Source: Shimia_B sp038527375
GTDB lineage: Bacteria; Pseudomonadota; Alphaproteobacteria; Rhodobacterales; Rhodobacteraceae
DNA: 6,945 nucleotides
Direction of reading: 5' to 3'
Assembly: GCA_038527375.1 (NCBI GenBank)
Contig: JBCBFU010000085.1
Span: forward strand, 1-6,945
Shown: positions 6,133 to 6,945 of the stretch, in pieces
Layout: every line of letters begins with the position of its first letter
Position numbering within the stretch: the first letter of the stretch is position 1
Position numbers and translations under genes: made by a program
Notes under the pieces: model-generated
What the model was told of the DNA's origin: nothing
Databases searched by the model: none
The model's input: only the letters and a program-made list of their open reading frames with translations

Positions 6133-6707
6133 TCGCGCCGCTTTATGTCTTTGTCTTCCTTGGGCTGTTCTCACCCGGTCCCAATGTGATCCTGCTGACT
6201 GCATCGGGCGCGCGGTTTGGCTTCCGCGCGTCGATCCCCCATGTGCTGGGTGTGGCCGTCGGCGTGGGTATCACCGCCGGGCTGACCGGTCTCGGGATTG
6301 GCGCCCTCCTCGTGGCGGCGCCTGCCCTGCGCACAGTTCTACAGATCATCGCGGCGGCGTGGATCCTCTACATGGCGTGGAAGCTATGGTCCGCGCGCGC
6401 CACGACCCAAAGCAAGGACACCGACCGCCCGTTCACGTTCCTCGAGGCTGTCCTGTTTCAGTGGGTGAACCCCAAGGTCTGGGCGATTGCTGTCGCGGCT
6501 ACGGCCTATGTCGCCGATGAAACGCCGCTGCAGGCCGCGCTTTCCCTTGGATCCGCATTTGCGGGGATCAATCTGGGTGTTTGCCTGTTCTGGAGCTTCG
6601 CGGGATCGCTCCTCTCCTACCTTTTGGCGAACCCCGTCGCTTATCGCATTTTTATGCGGGCGATGGCCGTCCTCCTTGCGCTTTCGGCGGTGGCGGTTTT
6701 CCTCTGA
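6129..6707 (+). CDS. LysE/RhtB-family amino acid exporter
   Basis: 192 aa inner-membrane protein. I choose the ATG at 6129 (ATGA overlap with the cca stop, GGGA at 6120-6123 five bases upstream); the frame is open back to 6078, but those 17 residues are polar and non-membrane. Family hallmarks are SPGPNVILLTASGARFG at 15-31 in the first helix region and FQWVNPKVW at 110-118. Hydrophobic stretches lie at about 3-24, 38-63, 66-86, 114-128, 139-167 and 173-192, with a polar loop at about 89-104 (ARATTQSKDTDRPF). This matches the five-to-six-helix LysE fold. Members export amino acids or related small molecules such as threonine, homoserine, lysine or homoserine lactones by proton antiport; the substrate cannot be told here. 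It is the last gene in the overlapping series starting at hslO. Confidence 0.9.
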   Translation: MIAPLYVFVFLGLFSPGPNVILLTASGARFGFRASIPHVLGVAVGVGITAGLTGLGIGALLVAAPALRTVLQIIAAAWILYMAWKLWSARATTQSKDTDRPFTFLEAVLFQWVNPKVWAIAVAATAYVADETPLQAALSLGSAFAGINLGVCLFWSFAGSLLSYLLANPVAYRIFMRAMAVLLALSAVAVFL

Positions 6708-6717
6708 CGCACGCGGG

Positions 6718-6724
6718 CCTATAT
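6718..6724 (+). promoter_or_regulatory. Possible -10 element before the ABC transporter gene
   Basis: The 45-bp gap between the exporter stop (6705-6707) and the ABC gene contains CCTATAT, the same heptamer as in front of hslO and again a match to the RpoH-type -10. No good -35 lies 17-18 bp upstream (only TTTT at 6697-6700), so support is weak. Transcription would start near 6731, about 20 nt before the GTG. Read-through from the hslO operon is equally possible, as I see no terminator hairpin in the gap. Confidence 0.22.
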
Positions 6725-6752
6725 CGGAGAGACAGCCAAAGGCCGACATCCT

Positions 6753-6945
6753 GTGTTCCGCTTCTTTGAATCCCTCGTCGATCCCTATCAGCCCTATGCC
6801 CGGGACGACGCACCGCCGCGCAAGCTGTGGCCGTTCCTCCGTGGATACCTGCGGCCCTTTCGACGTGTGTTCTGGTATGCCGGGATCATGTCCGTGGTGG
6901 TTGCCGCGGTCGAAATCTGGCTGATCTACTACCTCGGGCTGCTGG
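6753..6945 (+). CDS. ABC transporter, permease/ATP-binding fusion, N-terminal part (partial)
   Basis: The frame is open from GTG at 6753 to the window end (64 residues visible), with AAAGG at 6738-6742, 10 nt upstream. The protein begins FRFFESLVDPYQPYARDDAP, then PPRKLWPFLRGYLRPFRRVFWY, and enters a hydrophobic helix at about 42-64 (IMSVVVAAVEIWLIYYLG). I recognise this as the start of the alphaproteobacterial exporter-type ABC proteins of about 600 aa with an N-terminal membrane domain fused to an ATPase (MsbA-like). The diagnostic Walker and signature motifs lie beyond the window, so this rests on N-terminal resemblance. The frame is the same as that of the upstream exporter, whose stop lies 45 bp before this start; no ATG is available upstream in frame. 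Confidence 0.72.
   Translation, partial: MFRFFESLVDPYQPYARDDAPPRKLWPFLRGYLRPFRRVFWYAGIMSVVVAAVEIWLIYYLGLL

Noticed and set aside
1..6945. Mobile elements, toxin-antitoxin pairs, defence genes, CRISPR repeats or tRNA genes.
   Set aside because: I looked on both strands and found no transposase or integrase motif, no regularly spaced direct repeats and no cloverleaf; all long stretches are covered by housekeeping-type genes.

Overview
The window looks like ordinary chromosome of an alphaproteobacterium, most likely order Rhodobacterales (Roseobacter group). The DNA is GC-rich, starts are a mix of ATG and GTG, genes are tightly packed with ATGA overlaps, and the proteins read like roseobacter versions of their families. 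This placement is from recognition, not from a search. I saw no insertion sequence, phage gene, tRNA, rRNA or CRISPR array, and no change in base composition that would suggest an island.

Left part (1-2879, + strand): the C-terminal end of a membrane protein, then short-form threonine ammonia-lyase (ilvA), then a SpoIIE/PP2C-type serine phosphatase whose N-terminal receiver-like domain has lost its phospho-acceptor aspartate. A 13-bp palindrome sits in the gap before ilvA. A small hairpin can pair with the ribosome binding site of the phosphatase gene.

Middle (2861-3402): a small Nudix hydrolase on the - strand, whose 3' end overlaps the phosphatase gene tail to tail by 19 bp. It diverges from the next block across a 98-bp gap that holds a candidate RpoH-like promoter pointing towards hslO.

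Right part (3403-6945, + strand): hslO (redox chaperone Hsp33), a CoA-pyrophosphatase-type Nudix hydrolase, a CCA-adding type tRNA nucleotidyltransferase and a LysE/RhtB exporter. They are joined by 8-, 4- and 4-bp overlaps and so very probably form one translationally coupled operon. After a 45-bp gap comes the N-terminus of an ABC exporter (fused permease/ATPase type) that runs off the window. The first three genes suggest a protein, cofactor and tRNA maintenance theme under heat or oxidative stress, but that link is inference.

I do not see an undescribed system here. The most worthwhile leads are the pseudo-receiver phosphatase, its masked ribosome binding site, and the candidate stress promoter upstream of hslO.
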